Positions 19,640 to 29,327 of a stretch of DNA of 35,970 nucleotides are shown here, piece by piece. Source of the stretch: Hyphomicrobiales bacterium (GTDB taxonomy: Bacteria > Pseudomonadota > Alphaproteobacteria > Rhizobiales > Aestuariivirgaceae). The notes below the pieces were generated by a model. The model was not told where the DNA came from, ran no database searches, and worked only from the letters and a program-made list of their open reading frames with translations. Made by a program: the position numbers and the translations under genes. Location of the stretch: contig JAAURV010000002.1 in the NCBI GenBank assembly GCA_012032065.1, forward strand, positions 1 through 35,970, in the 5' to 3' direction. Positions within the stretch are counted from its first letter, which is position 1. Each line of letters opens with the position of its first letter.

Positions 19640-20617
19640 ATGAGCCTGAAGAGGTTTGCCGGAATTTTCGCTGCAACGGCATGCTGCCTTTCCGCAGGGG
19701 GCGCGCATGCGGGGCAAAAGTGGGACATGCCCATGGCATATCCGGCGGCCAACTTCCATTCCGTCAACGCCAAGGAGTTCGCGGCCTGCGTCAAGGAAGG
19801 CACGGGCGGCGAGATCGACATCGTCACGCACCCAGGCGGGTCGCTTTTTAAAGGCAATGACATCAAGCGCGCCGTTCAGACTGGCCAAACGCCGATCGGC
19901 GAGCGGCTGCTTTCCGCCCATGAGAACGAGAATCCGGTGTTCGGCGTCGACTCAGTGCCGTTTCTGGCGAATTCCTACGACGATTCGGTGAAGCTTTGGA
20001 ACGCCACCAAGCCCGAGCTCGAAAAGGTTTTGGACAAGCAGGGTCTTGTCCTCCTCTATTCCGTGCCGTGGCCGCCGCAGGGCTTTTACTTCAAGAGGGA
20101 CGTGAATGCGGTCGCGGACATGGGCGGCGTCAAGGTGCGCTCGTACAACAATTCGACGGCACGCATATCGGAGTTGACCGGCATGGCGCCGGTTCAGATC
20201 GAAGCAGCCGAAATAACCCAGGCGCTTGCAACGGGAGTTATCGGCGCGCTGATTACGTCAGCGGTCACCGGCCAGGACAGCAAGGCGTGGGAACAGCTCT
20301 CGCACTTCTACACGGTCGAGGCCTGGATGCCGCGCAACCACGTGATCGCCAACAAATCGACATGGTCGGCCTTGCCGGATTCCCAGAAGGCCGCCCTCAA
20401 GGACTGCGCGGCGAAGGCGGAAGCCGCGGGCGTCGAGAAGTCCAAGGCCGCGAACCAGGCAGCGCTCGAAGCGCTCGCCAAGAACAACATGAAAGTGCTG
20501 CCGCCATCGGACGCGCTTGCCGCCGAACTGAGAAAGGCTGGCGCAACCATGACAGACGAATGGGTTGCGAAGGCTGGAGACGCAGGCAAGGCTGTTGTTG
20601 ACGCGTACAAGAAATAA
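19640..20617 (+). CDS. dctP: TRAP transporter substrate-binding protein (DctP family)
   Basis: Signal peptide, then PGGSLFKGNDIKRAVQTGQTPIGERLLS and GGVKVRSYNNSTARISELTGMAPVQIEAAEITQALATGVIGALITS, characteristic of DctP. Confidence 0.9.
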   Translation: MSLKRFAGIFAATACCLSAGGAHAGQKWDMPMAYPAANFHSVNAKEFAACVKEGTGGEIDIVTHPGGSLFKGNDIKRAVQTGQTPIGERLLSAHENENPVFGVDSVPFLANSYDDSVKLWNATKPELEKVLDKQGLVLLYSVPWPPQGFYFKRDVNAVADMGGVKVRSYNNSTARISELTGMAPVQIEAAEITQALATGVIGALITSAVTGQDSKAWEQLSHFYTVEAWMPRNHVIANKSTWSALPDSQKAALKDCAAKAEAAGVEKSKAANQAALEALAKNNMKVLPPSDALAAELRKAGATMTDEWVAKAGDAGKAVVDAYKK

Positions 20618-20653
20618 GCGGGTTAGCGCCTGCGTTTGCCAAGTGACTGCCGC

Positions 20654-21216
20654 ATGTCCTCATCCGCAGTGATGCACGCGAAGCAAGCAGGCTTGAGCCG
20701 CACCTTGGGCGGCCGCATGCGCTCGTTTCTCGACACTCTCTATCTTGGTTGCGGCTATCTCGCTGCCGCCAGCATGTGCGCCATTCTCGTCATCACGATC
20801 GTGCAGATCGGCGGGAGGTTCTCGGGTCACAATTTCCGCGGCCTCTCGGATTATGCAGGTTATTTCATGGCGCCTCGGCCTTTCTCGCCTTTGCCCACAC
20901 GCTGAACAGGGGCGCTCATATCCGAATCGAACTGTTGCTCTCCAATGCCGGTAGAGGGCGCCGTGCGCTCGAGACCGCGAGCTTCGCCGCCGGGATCGCG
21001 ATCTCCACGTGGTTCGCCTACTACTGCTGCGACATGGTTTACTGGTCGTATCAGCTGGGCGACATCAGCACGGGCCAGGATGCGACACCGCTGTGGATTC
21101 CGCAGTTGAGCATGGCGATTGGCGCGGTTCTCTTCGCCATTGCCATTGCCGATCACGGACTCAGGCTTTTGATATCGGGCGATCATGGCATTGAGCAATC
21201 GGCCGACGTGACCTAG
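20654..21216 (+). CDS. dctQ: TRAP transporter small permease (DctQ family), apparent one-base frameshift near 20870
   Basis: Frame A DYAGYFMA; frame B continues ASAFLAFAHTLNRGAHIRIELLLSNAG. Adding one G (GCGCC to GCGGCC) gives the DctQ-like YFMAASAFLAFAHTLNRGAHIRIE. Confidence 0.85.
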
Positions 21217-21226
21217 GAGCGGGCGG

Positions 21227-22543
21227 ATGGATTACGGATTGATGCTGGCCATCCTGCTCGGCTTCATGTTCCTGCTGCTCGCGGGTGGCGTGTGGATTGC
21301 GCTCTCGCTGCTCGCGGTGGCTGCGGTCGGCATCGAGCTGTTCGCGGGCCGGCCAGCGGGCGCATCGATCGCCACTACTATCTGGTCGTCTTCTTCCTCA
21401 TGGATGCTCACATCCTTGCCGATGTTCATCTGGATGGGAGATATCCTCTTTCATTCGAAGCTTTCGGAGGATCTCTTTCGAGGCCTCTCGCCATTGATGA
21501 GCAGGCTGCCCGGCGGGCTGCTTCATACCAATGTCATGGGCTGCACATTGTTCGGATCGGTATCGGGTTCGTCCGCCGCGACGCTGACGACTGTCGGCAA
21601 GATGACGATCCCCGAGCTCAAGAAACGCAATTACCCCGAGGATCTTGTCGTCGGAACGCTGGCGGGACCGGCTACTCTCGGACTCATGATTCCACCGTCG
21701 ATCATCATGATCGTCTATGGCGTCATGACCAATGAATCGATCGCGGCGATCAATCTGGCGGGCGTGATCCCAGGGTTGGTTCTGGCCGCCATGTTCAGCG
21801 CCTATGTGGCGGTCAAGGCGAAGTTCACGCCTGGCTTTGCTCCGGCGGTCGAGCCAAACTACACGTTTTTCGAGAAGCTCTACGCATCGCGGCGGCTGAT
21901 CCCTGTCATCTTGTTGCTCGTGCTTGTCATCGGATCGATGTTCACGGGTTATGCGACGGCAACCGAAGCGGCCGCACTTGGCGTGGCCGGCGCATTCGGG
22001 CTGGCATGGTCGCAGGGCACGCTGACGTGGCGGACTTTCATGGACGGCCTGATGAGCGCCACGCGAACTTCGGCGATGATTGCGTTTATTCTCGCGGCTT
22101 CCGCGGCCCTGACGCTGGCCATGGGATTCACCGGATTGCCAGGCATGCTGGCGGACTGGGTGGCGTCGCTCAATCTCAATGCCTACACGCTGCTGATGGC
22201 GTTGCTCGTACTTTACATCGTACTCGGATGCTTTCTGGACGGCATCTCCTGTGTTGCGCTCACCATCGCCATCATCGAGCCGATGGTGCGGGGCGCCGGG
22301 ATCGACATGATCTGGTTCGGCATCTTCGTAGTGCTCGTCGTCGAACTGGCGCAGATCACGCCGCCCGTCGGCTTCAATCTCTTCGTGCTGCAGTCGATGA
22401 CCGGGTACAATATGTTCCGCATCGCCGCCTGGTCGTTCCCGATGTTCCTGATCATGTTGATCATGGTGTTCGTGCTGATCGAGTTTCCGGGCCTTGCGAC
22501 TTGGCTTCCCCAGCAAATGTCTCCTGCGGCCCCCATCGGCTGA
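21227..22543 (+). CDS. dctM: TRAP transporter large permease (DctM family)
   Basis: GSSAATLTTVGKMTIPELKKRNYPEDLVVGTLAGPATLGLMIPPSIIMIVYG, TPPVGFNLFVLQSM. Confidence 0.93.
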   Translation: MDYGLMLAILLGFMFLLLAGGVWIALSLLAVAAVGIELFAGRPAGASIATTIWSSSSSWMLTSLPMFIWMGDILFHSKLSEDLFRGLSPLMSRLPGGLLHTNVMGCTLFGSVSGSSAATLTTVGKMTIPELKKRNYPEDLVVGTLAGPATLGLMIPPSIIMIVYGVMTNESIAAINLAGVIPGLVLAAMFSAYVAVKAKFTPGFAPAVEPNYTFFEKLYASRRLIPVILLLVLVIGSMFTGYATATEAAALGVAGAFGLAWSQGTLTWRTFMDGLMSATRTSAMIAFILAASAALTLAMGFTGLPGMLADWVASLNLNAYTLLMALLVLYIVLGCFLDGISCVALTIAIIEPMVRGAGIDMIWFGIFVVLVVELAQITPPVGFNLFVLQSMTGYNMFRIAAWSFPMFLIMLIMVFVLIEFPGLATWLPQQMSPAAPIG

Positions 22544-22625
22544 CCAGGACTCCTTCCGGCGAAATGGAACCCTACCGCCGATGCGAATTCGCGCCGATTC
22601 CGCCAACCCACTGGGCCTGAGGAAC

Positions 22626-22660
22626 GAAAAAAGGGCGGCGCCTGGGAGGCCCGCCCCTTT
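22626..22660 (-). terminator. Rho-independent-type terminator for the minus-strand response regulator gene, possibly bidirectional
   Basis: On the minus strand AAAGGGGCGGGCCTCCCAGGCGCCGCCCTTTTTTCG: GC-rich stem followed by a T6 run; lies between convergent genes. Confidence 0.65.
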
Positions 22661-22683
22661 ATGATGAATTGTTCCGCCTGCTG

Positions 22684-23151
22684 TTAAGCGGCCAGGCGTT
22701 TGCACTCCGGCGGGAGCGCTACAATCTCGATCCAGTAGCGGCCCACGGTGCGGACGATTTCGACAAGGCTGTCGAAGGTTACCGGTTTGCAGATGAAGGA
22801 GTTCACACCGAGATTGTAGGTGCGGACGATATCTTCCTCGGCCTTCGACGTGGTGAGGATGATGATCGGCAGACGGTGCAGATCGGCCGATTCCTTGATC
22901 TCTTTCAGAGCCGTGCGGCCATCTTTCCTCGGCATGTTGAGGTCGAGGAGAATGAAGCCGGGAAAGGGCTGATCGGCCAAGTGCTCGTAGGCGCCGCGGC
23001 GGTTAAGGTAATCCATCAACTCGACGCCGTCGGCGACGAAGTCGACCGGGTTGCCAAGCCGCGATTCGTCGAATGCGTCCTTGATCATCATGCGATCGTC
23101 CGCGTCGTCGTCCGCAACAAGAATCCTGATTGGCTGCGCCGTACGGTTCAT
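22684..23151 (-). CDS. Single-domain response regulator (Rcp1/CheY-like)
   Basis: ILVADDDADDRMMIKDAF, FILLDLNMPRKDGRTAL, IIILTTSKAEEDI; stand-alone REC of about 155 aa. Confidence 0.9.
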   Translation of the reverse strand: MNRTAQPIRILVADDDADDRMMIKDAFDESRLGNPVDFVADGVELMDYLNRRGAYEHLADQPFPGFILLDLNMPRKDGRTALKEIKESADLHRLPIIILTTSKAEEDIVRTYNLGVNSFICKPVTFDSLVEIVRTVGRYWIEIVALPPECKRLAA

Positions 23152-25256
23152 GCTGATTTCTCCTCCAATTGCCCCTGGTTAACCGGAATGGTGATTTCGA
23201 ATGTCGAGCCTTCGCCTGGCCTGCCGGTAGCGTCGATCATGCCCTGATGGCGTTCGACGATCTTGCGGCAGGTGGCGAGGCCGATGCCTGTTCCTTCGTA
23301 TTCGTTGCGGCTGTGCAGGCGCTGGAAGATCGTGAAGATCTGTTCCTTGAACTGGTTGTCGAAGCCGATGCCGTTGTCCGAAATGCGGATGACCACGGCG
23401 GGGCCAAGCGCTGCAAGTCCGTGTTTGTGCACGACTTCCGCCGTCACCTCGATCACCGGCGCCACTTCCTTTTGGCGGAACTTCAACGCGTTGCCGATTA
23501 GGTTCTGGAACAGCTGCCGCATCTGCATGGGATCGCATTCGATCTTGGGCAGCGCTCCTACTTTAACGGTGGCTTCACTTTCCTCGATACGAATCTGCAA
23601 GTCGGACAATACGCCTGAGACGACCTCGGTGAGATCGTTGCGAGAGAATGGATTTGCCGCGGTGGTGATTCGTGAATAGGACAGGAGATCGCTGATCAAG
23701 AGGCGCATGCGTTCGGCGGCACTCTGCATGCGGTTGACGAACATCCGGCCTTCCTCGGGCAGGTCGGCAGCGTATTTCCGCACCAGGCGGTCGCCGAAAG
23801 CTTCGATCTTGCGGAGCGGTTCCTGCAAGTCGTGCGAGGCGACATAGGCGAAGTCGACAAGTTCGCGGTTGGAGCGCTCGAGTTTCCGCGTGTAATCCAG
23901 CATCGTCTGGGAAGCAGTTTCGGCGTCGGTGATGTCCTGATAGGTGGCGATGGTGCCGCCGTCCGGCATCGGCTCGTTCATGACGGCAATGATGCGGCCG
24001 TCCTTGAGGCGCTGCTTGATCGTGGTGCGGGTTCTGAGCCGCTCGGGGTCGTTGCGTTCGGCGAGGGCGCGCTCGGCTTCCTCGACCGTGTAGTTGCCGA
24101 GGCTGACGCTGTATTCCATGAGCCCGCGTAGCGTGATGCCGGGCTTCACGACATCCGCCGAGAAGCCGTAGATTTCGAGATAGCGGCGGTTGACGACGAC
24201 AAGGCGCTGGTCCTTGTCGAACATGCAGAGGCCCTGGATCATGTTCTCGATGGCGCTGTCGAACTGCAGGTTCTTGGCGTGGAGCTGCTGCGAGATGCGC
24301 AGCATCTCGATTTCGCGGTGCTTGAGCTCGGTGATGTCGGAGCGCGTTCCCACGATGCCGCCGTCGTGCGTGCGCTTTTCGCTGATCAGAATCCAGCGGC
24401 CATCGGAGAGCTGAACTTCGATCGGATCGCCGGGATTGCGGTGCTTGTGCAGGCGCCAGGCGATATAGTCATCCTCGCTCATGCCGTTCAGCACGAAGGC
24501 GCCGCGGCGGACCGATGCCTTGAGGATTTCTTCCTTGGCGGCACCCGGCATGATGATGTCGGAAACCAGCGGGCTGTAGTCGACGTATTTCCTGTTGTAG
24601 AGCACCAGCCGGTCGCTGGCGTCGTAGAGCGCGAAACCGTCCGCCATGACATCGAGCGCGTGCATGAGGCGGGCGCGGGAGCGTTCCGCGATCATCTCGA
24701 ATTGGGTGTTGAGGTCGATGCCCGAGGCCGGCGCATCGACATGGCGCGCGGTCTCGACCACGGTACCATTGGTCAAGCGCCTGCGTCTTACTTCAACGAC
24801 CTGGGCGCTCGGGGAAGCGTAGCGGAACGTGTATGAGGCGCCCGGTTCGAGCGAGCGGATGATTTTGGCGACGCGGGCCTCGATGTCCTCTGCGGAAACA
24901 TTCTGGCGGCGGAAGGTAATCCGCATGAGGTCTTGAAGCGTCGTTCCAGTCGAGGCTTCCTCGAGCAGGTAGCCGCAAAGCGACCGGTAAAGATCGTTGC
25001 AGGCGAGCAGCCTCAGTTCGGAGTCAAATAGCGCCAGGCCAACATCGGCGCCGGCGAAGATGTCGTCGATGCCAATTCCATCGCGGTGCAGGACCGTGGC
25101 GGCTTCGGCCAGCGCCGGCTGGTTCTTCAAATACGCAAGTGTGCCGTTCCCGCTCATGGTTCCCATCCGATTGATTTCGGAGAATGTCATCCATGCATAA
25201 AGGAACGGTGAAAGTTGCACTTCCATTTGCGCAAATTGGGCGCTCGGTTTCGGCAT
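23148..25256 (-). CDS. PAS-domain sensor histidine kinase
   Basis: Multiple PAS-like repeats; H-box FAYVASHDLQEPLRKIEAFGDRL; HATPase DNGIGFDNQFKEQIFTIFQRLHSRNEYEGTGIGLATCRKIVERHQG. Overlaps the response regulator by 4 nt; the true start may be internal (MSGNGTLAY). Confidence 0.9.
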   Translation of the reverse strand: MPKPSAQFAQMEVQLSPFLYAWMTFSEINRMGTMSGNGTLAYLKNQPALAEAATVLHRDGIGIDDIFAGADVGLALFDSELRLLACNDLYRSLCGYLLEEASTGTTLQDLMRITFRRQNVSAEDIEARVAKIIRSLEPGASYTFRYASPSAQVVEVRRRRLTNGTVVETARHVDAPASGIDLNTQFEMIAERSRARLMHALDVMADGFALYDASDRLVLYNRKYVDYSPLVSDIIMPGAAKEEILKASVRRGAFVLNGMSEDDYIAWRLHKHRNPGDPIEVQLSDGRWILISEKRTHDGGIVGTRSDITELKHREIEMLRISQQLHAKNLQFDSAIENMIQGLCMFDKDQRLVVVNRRYLEIYGFSADVVKPGITLRGLMEYSVSLGNYTVEEAERALAERNDPERLRTRTTIKQRLKDGRIIAVMNEPMPDGGTIATYQDITDAETASQTMLDYTRKLERSNRELVDFAYVASHDLQEPLRKIEAFGDRLVRKYAADLPEEGRMFVNRMQSAAERMRLLISDLLSYSRITTAANPFSRNDLTEVVSGVLSDLQIRIEESEATVKVGALPKIECDPMQMRQLFQNLIGNALKFRQKEVAPVIEVTAEVVHKHGLAALGPAVVIRISDNGIGFDNQFKEQIFTIFQRLHSRNEYEGTGIGLATCRKIVERHQGMIDATGRPGEGSTFEITIPVNQGQLEEKSA

Positions 25257-25358
25257 TGTTAATGATTGCGAGCTAGGTTCCGGCAGAAGTCAGGTGTCCA
25301 TGGGAGAGACCCAGGACGGTTACCGCTAAGGGGCTGGCGCAGGCGAGAGTGTTAACGA

Positions 25359-26375
25359 ATGGGTAATCGTTTTTTGACGGGAGTTCTGCTCGCGTGTTCG
25401 GTCGTATGCGGCATCGCCTTCCCGCAGCTTACCGAAATCTTCGCCCTTACGCGCTGCCGAGCCTCTTCATCATGATTCTGTGCTCGCTGTTGCCCATGGC
25501 GCGGCTCGAGCTCGACGAGGTGTTCAGCCTCGAACCCGCGGCCTGGCGGATCGTGCTTTGGCAGATCTTCGTGCTGCCGACGATTATCATCGCCGCCGCG
25601 TATCTGGGCAAATTCAGCGAGTCGATCATCGCGCTGATGGCGGTGACGGCCTGCGCGGGGTCATTGTTCGCATCTCCCGTTTTGGCCGACCTGCTTGGGC
25701 TTAACCGGGGCAGGGCACTCCAGTGCATGGTGCTCTCCACCTTCATCATGCCGTTTTCCTACTTCGTGTTCCTGGACGTCATCCTGCACAGTTCGTTTTA
25801 ACTTGCATTTCGGCGAGTTCATCGGGCGCAGCGGAATCTTCCTGCTTCTGCCGACCGGCTTGTTCTTGCTCTACAGCGCCTTTGCGCCAGATATCAGCGA
25901 AGCCTTAACCAAGAAAATCGAGCATACGGCGCGCTGGATCACGGTCATCGCCCTCATCATCTTCGGCATTGGCATTCTCGGCCCGGCGGCGGAGCTCTTG
26001 CGCACGGACACGCATCGCTTCGTACTCTATCTCTTCATCGTGACGGGGCTTGGAGCAGGCATGGCATTCTTGACTGCGATCGTCATGTATCACCAAGGCA
26101 TTACCGACGCCCTGACCGCCAGCATTGTCAGCGGGTTCAGGAATGTGGGCTTGGGTTTTGTGCTGATCGGCGCGAACCAGGAAGGCGAGACGGCGGCCTA
26201 TGTCGGGATCTCGCAAATTCCGATCTTTTTCGCGCCGCTGGTCATCCATTGGCTGGTGGGCCGCAAACGGAGACGTCTCCCGACCTCGTGCCGCTGCCTG
26301 CGTGAGCTTCTCCTAATGGCACCGCTAAAGGTGCCGCTGAGTCCGCAACCTCTACTTAACAATACCGGCAATTAA
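25359..26375 (+). CDS. Bile acid:sodium symporter (BASS)-like membrane transporter with two or three apparent indels
   Basis: Pieces MGNRFLTGVLLACSVVCGIAFPQLTEIFA / YALPSLFIMILCSLL...LHSSF / NLHFGEFIGRSGIFLLL...SGFRNVGLGFVLIGANQEGETAAYVGISQIPIFFAPLVIHWLVGRK in three frames. The real stop may be TGA at 26303-26305 (GRKTETSPDLVPLPA) if a further A is missing. Confidence 0.6.
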
Positions 26376-26455
26376 CCCGGTTCCCGCGCAGCCAATTTAC
26401 CAATTCTTGTGCGGAGGGAAGCCAAGGTCGCTCCGATTGGCGGAGGAATTGGTTA

Positions 26456-27794
26456 TGTCGTCTGAGGTTATGCAGGCAGGCTGGGCGCGCCCGATGCGGC
26501 GGCGATTCTGGCCGATGCCCGTCAGGCCTTGAGGTCTCAGAGCCGCTTGGCCAAGAAAGCGGATATTGCCAAAGTGCAGAAAGCCCCGGCTGTAGCCATG
26601 CCGGCGTATGACGCCGTTCCCTCGCCCCTAGCTCCTGCCGTAGTTGCCCAACCCGTCGAGCAGGCCAAAGCCGCGCCAGGATCCGGAAGACCGGGCCGTT
26701 ACGCGCTGCTCTGCGCCGCGTTTGCAATCGCGGGCATCGCTTCGGTCTTCACCGCGAACCGGATGTTTGCCCTGGAGATGTATGACGAGAAGGGCATGGC
26801 GCCCGCCGTTGCCGCCTTCGCCGAAGGCAAGAACTACGCCGTCTTCGATCTCAATCTCAATATCCGCAAGCTCCGTGACAAGCAGATTGCGCAGATGAAA
26901 GACACGCCCGATGTCGTCATCTTCGGCGCGAGCCACTGGCAGGAAGCTCATTCGGGCCTCGTCCGCCACAAGAAAATGTACAATTCGCATATTCACCGCG
27001 ACTATTGGGAAGACCTGCTGGCTGTCCCCGAGATGTGGGTCAGGAACGGCAAGCTGCCGAAGCAGGTGATCATCAGCATCCGCGACAACCAATTCGTGCC
27101 GGTCGGTATGCGCAACGACTTCCTGTGGGAGCCGGGCATTCCATATTACAGGCAGATGGCCGAGAGGCTTGGCCTTCCGGTCCGGGACTTCTTCAAGACG
27201 CTGCCCTGGCAGAGAATGCGCGAGCGCACATCGCTGGCGATGCTCTTCAGCAATGTCACCCGCTGGTATAACGCCGAAGCAAAACCGCAGGCAACCAAGG
27301 AAACGAAACTCGACAAGCTCGATATCCTGCTGCCGGATGGCTCGATCATCTGGTCCAGGGAGCATATGGCGCTGTTCACGCGGGAACGCACGATCCAGTC
27401 GTCGAGGGAATTCGCCGATCAGAAGCGCAACAGTCCGCCGGTTGTCGATGAAGCCGGCGTGGCTCAGTTCGAGAAGCTTCTCGCTTTCTACAAGTCGAAG
27501 GGCGTCGAGGTCTATCTCGCGCATCCGCCGTTCAATCCGGATTTCTACGATAGCCTGGCGGGATCGCCTTATGCCGAGGGCCTGCGCAAGATCGAAGCCT
27601 TGACCAAGGACATCGCCTCCCGGCATGGACTGAAGATCATCGGCAGTTTCAATCCGCATGACGTCGGCTGCACGGCGGAGATGTACATCGACGCCGAGCA
27701 CGCCAACGATCAATGTCTTGGCAAGATTTTCGCGCAGTTCGAGGAGATGGACCTCAAGGGCGTGGCCTTGCGCGGAACGCAGGGAGCCAACTGA
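26456..27794 (+). CDS. Membrane-anchored SGNH-hydrolase-like protein (DltD/AlgX-like role), possible 5' frameshift near 26481
   Basis: TM segment YALLCAAFAIAGIASVFTANRMF, then VVIFGASHWQEAHS (candidate nucleophile Ser) and YIDAEHAND (DxxH-type motif). ORF track starts at TTG 26529; a better start with RBS GGAGG is ATG 26456 if one C is restored. Confidence 0.65.
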
Positions 27795-29311
27795 TGTCTT
27801 TCACGTCTTTCCAGTTCATTTTCGTTTTCCTGCCGGTCTGCTACGCGGGTTTCCTGCTCTGCCACCGTTACGGCGGCTGGACCTGGGCCACGCATTTTCT
27901 CGCAGCCGCTTCGCTTGCCTTCTACGGCATGTTCGGCTTGCCGCTGCTGCTCGTGCTGCTCGGATCGATCTCATTCAACTACGTGGCGGGCAGGGCAATC
28001 CTGGCGCAGGAGGAAAACCGCGGCGCGGCAAAGCTGATGCTCATGGGCGCCATCGGCGCTAACCTCGCGCTGCTGGGCTATCTCAAATACACCAACTTCT
28101 TCATCGACGTGCTGAACCAGCTCGGCGGCACCTCGTTCGGGCATCATCATTTGCTGCTGGCCATCGGCGTTTCGTTTTTCACCTTCATCCAGATCGGCTA
28201 TCTGATTGACGCCTACAATCGCCAGCTTTTGCCCGCATCCTTCAGCCGCTACGTGGTATTCGCCGGCTTCTTTCCATGCGTGACCGCGGGTCCGCTGGTC
28301 ATGCAGCGCGAGATCATGGAGCAGCTCCATGAGCGAAACGATCCTGCCTTCGACTCGCGCCGCCTTGCCATCGGACTCACCATGTTCGGCATGGGCCTGT
28401 TCAAGAAGGTCGTGCTGGCCGACTCAATCGCTCCGTATGCGGATGTTCTCTTCAACGGCGTTGCCGCCGGTGGCGCGGTCGATCCCGTCGGCGCTTGGCT
28501 GGGTGCTGGCTGCTACACGCTGCAGCTCTACTTCGACTTCTCCGGCTATTCCGACATGGCGATCGGCCTTGGCTACATCTTTGGCATCAAGCTCCCGCTC
28601 AACTTCGACTCGCCCTTCAAGGCGACCAACATCTCGGACTTCTGGCGCCGCTGGCACATAACCATGACGCGGTTCTTCACCAACTACATCTATTCGGGGC
28701 TTGCCATGAAAGGCATGCGTTCCGAAGCGAGCCGCAGGGGAGCGCTGCCCCGCTTCGCGCTGGTTGCCGCCATTCCCGCCATCCTCACGTTCTTCGTCGC
28801 AGGTTTGTGGCATGGCGCGGGCTGGACCTTTGCTCTCTATGGTTTGCTCCATGGCGTTGCCATTGCCGTCTACCTCGGCTGGCGCGAGTTCTCGCCGAGC
28901 CGCTTGCCGGATCCCGTCGCCTGGTTCCTGACGATGAGCGTTGTCGTGACGGGCCTCGTGATCTTCCGCGCGGCGGACCTTGCGACGGCGGGCGTCATCC
29001 TCGGAAATATGTGGGGCCTCTCGTTCCTCGGCATTGTCGACGGTTCGGTTGCCGCCGCGGGCCTCGACATCGGCCGGGCGTTGTCCTTCATCATTCTGCT
29101 TGGCGCGATCGTGCTGCTTCTGCCCAACACGCAGCAAATCCTGCATCGCGACTGGCCGAGCAGCGACACAAAGCCCGCGGCGACGGAAGCGCGCGCCGGT
29201 CTCCTGGCTTGGCGTCCAGCATTCAGCGGCGCTTTCGCAGTCGGCTTCGGTTACGCCGTGGCGCTCACGTCGATCGGCGCGGGCACTGGCTTCCTTTACT
29301 ACCAATTCTAA
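27794..29311 (+). CDS. MBOAT-family O-acyltransferase (AlgI/DltB-like)
   Basis: MSFTSFQFIFVFLPVCY start (TGATG coupling with upstream gene); NISDFWRRWHITMTRFFTNYIY and FVAGLWHGAGWTFALYGLLHG MBOAT motifs. Confidence 0.93.
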   Translation: MSFTSFQFIFVFLPVCYAGFLLCHRYGGWTWATHFLAAASLAFYGMFGLPLLLVLLGSISFNYVAGRAILAQEENRGAAKLMLMGAIGANLALLGYLKYTNFFIDVLNQLGGTSFGHHHLLLAIGVSFFTFIQIGYLIDAYNRQLLPASFSRYVVFAGFFPCVTAGPLVMQREIMEQLHERNDPAFDSRRLAIGLTMFGMGLFKKVVLADSIAPYADVLFNGVAAGGAVDPVGAWLGAGCYTLQLYFDFSGYSDMAIGLGYIFGIKLPLNFDSPFKATNISDFWRRWHITMTRFFTNYIYSGLAMKGMRSEASRRGALPRFALVAAIPAILTFFVAGLWHGAGWTFALYGLLHGVAIAVYLGWREFSPSRLPDPVAWFLTMSVVVTGLVIFRAADLATAGVILGNMWGLSFLGIVDGSVAAAGLDIGRALSFIILLGAIVLLLPNTQQILHRDWPSSDTKPAATEARAGLLAWRPAFSGAFAVGFGYAVALTSIGAGTGFLYYQF

Positions 29312-29327
29312 CGGTGAGGTGAGAAAC

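Noticed and set aside
21398-22705. 435-aa minus-strand ORF opposite dctM
   Set aside because: His/Arg/Gln-rich composition typical of an antisense frame; DctM on the plus strand is unambiguous.
27794-29311. Interpretation of the MBOAT/SGNH pair as a plain alginate-type O-acetylation module
   Set aside because: Not excluded, but no alginate biosynthesis genes are visible and the immediate downstream aa:CP ligase plus carrier protein favour aminoacyl transfer; kept as the main competing hypothesis.
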